64,000 bases of DNA from NCBI RefSeq assembly GCF_000729995.1, contig NZ_JNFG01000198.1, positions 44,249 to 108,248 of the forward strand, read 5' to 3'. Made by a program: the position numbers and the translations under genes. Below, one piece after another: positions 61,478 to 64,000 of this stretch. The notes beneath the pieces are model-generated. The model was not told the DNA's origin and did no database searches. It saw only the letters and a list, made by a program, of their open reading frames with translations. The stretch comes from Caballeronia sordidicola. GTDB taxonomy: Bacteria > Pseudomonadota > Gammaproteobacteria > Burkholderiales > Burkholderiaceae. Numbering within the stretch: position 1 is the first letter of the stretch; each line of letters opens with the position of its first letter.

Positions 61478-62626
61478 ATGTCAGCTATGTCACGCCGCAC
61501 TCTGCTCGCCAATGGAACCGCGTTTGGTGCAAGCCTGTTGATGAGTAAGGCAGCTTTTGGGGCTGGGTCTGGCGCTGCCGGCGGCACGGTAGTCGTCGGT
61601 GCCAGTTCAGATAACGTCCCTAACCTGACCGTGCGTACCTTCAGCTCGCCGCGTCACACAACGCGCTACCTGGAGGCTGGCCCGGCCGATGGGCCGTTGA
61701 TGATCTTCCTCCATGGCTGGCCCGAGATCGGCCTTATGTGGCGCGCGCAGATCGAGGCGTTCGCATCCGAAGGCTGGCGCTGCGTTGCACCGGATATGCG
61801 TGGCTATGGCGGCTCATCGGTGCCGGCCGCTTCCGAGGCCTATGCCTTGAACGAGATCGTCCACGACATGGTCGAACTGCACGACCATTTGGGGGCGCGC
61901 CCGGCAATCTGGGTTGGCCACGACTGGGGAAGCCCCGTGGCCGGAGCACTCGCTGCGCACCACGGGGCGCGCAGTCGCGGCGTGGTGCTGATCTCAGTCC
62001 CTTACTTTCCGGAGGGCTTCGCACTGCCCAATCTCGTGCCGCTGATCGACCGTCAGTTGTACCCTGCGGATCAATATCCGGATGGGCAGTGGGATTACTT
62101 CCGCTTTTACCTGACGCACTTCAGCCAGACGGTTAGCGATTTCGAGGCGGACACCCCGGCAACGCTCGCGTCGCTCTATCGGCGCGGCAATCCTGCCTCT
62201 GTCCGCCAGGTCTCTCCGTCCGCCTTGATCACAAAAAACGGTGGGCGTTATGGCTCGGCGCATCGCGCCCCGGCGACGCCGCCTGATCCAGCGCTCTGGA
62301 CGCCCACCGACTTTAACGCGCTGGTCGATGCGTTCGATGTCAGTGGTTTCCGTTCAGTCAATGCCTGGTACCTGAACGACACCGCCAACATTGCCTACGC
62401 GCGCACAGCGCTCGACGGCGGCCAACTACGCCAGCCCGTTTTGTTCGTCAACGGTGATTGGGACGCAATCTGCGACATCAACCGCAGTCGCCTCGGAGAA
62501 CCCATGCGCACCGCCTGCGTCGACCTTTCCGTAACGAACCTGCCCGCTGGCCACTGGCTTCCGCTTGAGCGCAAGGCTGAGCTTGTCCAAGCGATTCGTT
62601 CGTGGCTTAAGACGAGCGGGTTGTAG
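61478..62626 (+). CDS. Second Tat-exported alpha/beta-hydrolase, epoxide hydrolase type
   Basis: A 382-residue hydrolase, related to the one at 59347. The Tat signal reads SRRTLLANGTAFGASLLM. Core motifs are HGWPEIGLMW, the elbow GHDWGSPVAG with D149, and H359 in AGHWLPLERK. Starts at 61457 (GTG), 61478 and 61487 are all possible; 61478 is used because it is an ATG that keeps a short basic head before the RR motif. The shared signal strings (NGTAFGASLL / SGTAFGASLL) show that the two hydrolases are paralogues separated by the reductase. Confidence 0.87.
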   Translation: MSAMSRRTLLANGTAFGASLLMSKAAFGAGSGAAGGTVVVGASSDNVPNLTVRTFSSPRHTTRYLEAGPADGPLMIFLHGWPEIGLMWRAQIEAFASEGWRCVAPDMRGYGGSSVPAASEAYALNEIVHDMVELHDHLGARPAIWVGHDWGSPVAGALAAHHGARSRGVVLISVPYFPEGFALPNLVPLIDRQLYPADQYPDGQWDYFRFYLTHFSQTVSDFEADTPATLASLYRRGNPASVRQVSPSALITKNGGRYGSAHRAPATPPDPALWTPTDFNALVDAFDVSGFRSVNAWYLNDTANIAYARTALDGGQLRQPVLFVNGDWDAICDINRSRLGEPMRTACVDLSVTNLPAGHWLPLERKAELVQAIRSWLKTSGL

Positions 62627-62774
62627 CGGGTGGACCGGCCGGGTGAACGTTTCCCGGTCGAAGTGAACCAGTTCGTCGATTGGCTGAGGCAAAGCTTCCT
62701 CGCATGAGGTTAATCAAGCACCCCGACATGCCACAGATCCAACAGCCCTTTCCCTACAGCGTGGAGTGTTCGAA

Positions 62775-63659
62775 ATGTCTGATCAGAAAATTTTTGTTGC
62801 CGGAGCGACAGGCGATACCGGTGGAGCAGCTACCGAAGCACTTCTAGCGGCTGGTGAAAAGGTACGCACACTGGTGCGGAAGGAGGACCAACGTTCGGAA
62901 CGACTGAAGTCGCGCGGAGTCGAGGTTTTGGTCGGTGACCTTTCCAGTCTGGACGACGTGGCACGAGCTCTCGAGGGCATTTTTTCGGCGTACTTTGTCT
63001 ATCCAATCGAAGCAGGGGGAATACAGGCGAGCGTCTATTTTGCTCAGGCGGCCCGGGAGGCTGGAATCAGCGGGATCGTGAACATGTCGCAAATTTCCGC
63101 TCGCAGGAACGCAACGAGTCACGCCGCACGTGACCACTGGATCTCGGAGCGGGTATTTGACTGGTCGGGAATCCCGGTCACCCACATTCGCCCGACGTTC
63201 TTCGCACAATGGTTAACTTATCCCGGCCAGGTTGCAAACGTCAAAAAGGACGGAACGTTGAGGCTGCCCTTTGGTAACGGGCGTCATGCACCGATTGCAG
63301 CCGAAGACCAGGGGCGCGTCATCGCTGCGATTCTTCGTGATCCAGCTCCGCACGCTGGCAAGGTCTACCCGCTATACGGCCCCATCGAGATGAACCACCA
63401 TCAGATCGCTGATGAAATGAGCAAGGTTCTGGGCCGGGAAGTGAAGTACCAGCCGATTGACCTCGATATGTTCGAAAAGCGGTTGAATACCGATTCGAAA
63501 TTTAGCGATGCATTTTCACAGCATCTCCTGTCTGTCGCTGTCGACTATCAAAATGGAGTTTTCGCCGGTACCAATACGCTGGTCGAGGAACTAACGGGCA
63601 CCCCGCCCATGACCGTCGAGACGTTCATCCGTAAGCACGTGGCGGTCTTCGCAGACTGA
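62775..63659 (+). CDS. NmrA-like NAD(P)-binding protein (atypical SDR)
   Basis: A 294-residue protein with an N-terminal Rossmann signature (FVAGATGDTGGAA) and the NmrA/HSCARG pattern: VGDLSSLDDVARALEG, VNMSQISAR, HIRPTFFAQWL. Members act as redox sensors or as quinone/flavin-type reductases. The ATG at 62775 has GGAG upstream and is preferred to a GTG three codons earlier. It ends the same-strand series that starts at 59347, and is about 150 bases from the gene before it. Confidence 0.87.
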   Translation: MSDQKIFVAGATGDTGGAATEALLAAGEKVRTLVRKEDQRSERLKSRGVEVLVGDLSSLDDVARALEGIFSAYFVYPIEAGGIQASVYFAQAAREAGISGIVNMSQISARRNATSHAARDHWISERVFDWSGIPVTHIRPTFFAQWLTYPGQVANVKKDGTLRLPFGNGRHAPIAAEDQGRVIAAILRDPAPHAGKVYPLYGPIEMNHHQIADEMSKVLGREVKYQPIDLDMFEKRLNTDSKFSDAFSQHLLSVAVDYQNGVFAGTNTLVEELTGTPPMTVETFIRKHVAVFAD

Positions 63660-64000
63660 CGGTCTAGTCCTGCCCTCGACCAGAAGCTGCTCGCGATTGT
63701 CTGGACTTGCGTAGGACGCCTCGTGAGCAGGTATCCCGATCATCAGAGAATGCATGAAGTAGTTGGCACTGACCGCAAAGTGCGAACCCTTCCGGCTCCA
63801 ATACGCGCGATATATGACGTAGTTGATTCTTAATCGGATTCGAAACTTTGACCCGAGAGAGCGGGTTGTGCATACGGCCGCTACCGAATGCAAAGGAGTC
63901 GTTCCTGTGGCGGCGCCGACTGGCGGTAACGGGTCGAACTGAGACGATCAAAGTCACTTTGGCCGGCCGCTCTATGTCGGCGATAGGTCAGGAGATGGAA
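63660..64000. other. Window end, no gene seen
   Basis: About 340 bases after the NmrA-like gene. Minus-strand frames here are short and lack a domain or a ribosome binding site. I see no terminator or start of a next gene. Confidence 0.35.

Overview
The window looks like chromosomal DNA of a Burkholderiaceae bacterium of the Burkholderia/Paraburkholderia/Caballeronia type. This is an inference from high GC, a CIRCE-controlled groES-groEL pair of betaproteobacterial type, a 3-hydroxybutyrate oligomer hydrolase, and many LysR/GntR regulators, MFS pumps and small lipoproteins. No tRNA, rRNA, CRISPR array or intact insertion sequence was seen.

Layout. 1-1666: end of thiD and a DUF72 gene. 1762-19746: a secondary-metabolism block with a glycosyltransferase, an Sfp-type phosphopantetheinyl transferase, a 3293-residue NRPS-PKS hybrid, a C-TE release protein, a convergent JmjC/cupin-like oxygenase and an SGNH hydrolase. 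20230-22400: groEL and groES with promoter and CIRCE. 23281-25260: a short exopolysaccharide sugar-phosphate transferase followed by decayed DNA holding IS110-transposase and manC remnants. 25833-27770: a secreted protein made mostly of Gly-His-Gly-Asp repeats, then about 2 kb with few genes. 29768-43604: housekeeping and catabolic genes (DUF2242 lipoprotein, 3HB-oligomer hydrolase, BON protein, TAXI receptor, HCCA isomerase-like protein, LysR, MFS, DinB-like, GntR, an unusually ordered CoA-transferase, a DHA2 pump). 43897-53581: a degenerate EAL protein, a receiver remnant, a DUF3857/transglutaminase protein, a TPR/ATP-grasp plus SerC-like pair, a frameshifted LysR gene, a lipoprotein and a LytTR two-component system. 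53618-63659: membrane desaturase, membrane protein, acyltransferase, lipocalin-like protein, and a GlxA-type regulator divergent from an epoxide hydrolase / aldo-keto reductase / epoxide hydrolase / NmrA cluster.

The most interesting system is the NRPS-PKS block. Protein 1 reads A-PCP-KS-AT-ACP-aminotransferase-C-A-PCP. By eye, the first A-domain code resembles valine codes, the AT has a malonyl-type motif, and the second A-domain code matches glycine. Protein 2 is C-TE without a carrier domain; its C domain has HSxxxDG instead of HHxxxDG, and its TE has Cys instead of Ser at the nucleophile elbow. Together these suggest a small peptide built on a valine-derived 3,4-diamino acid joined to glycine and released by an unusual Cys-thioesterase. 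The pathway-specific PPTase lies just upstream, and the Fe(II)/2OG-type protein just downstream could be a tailoring enzyme.
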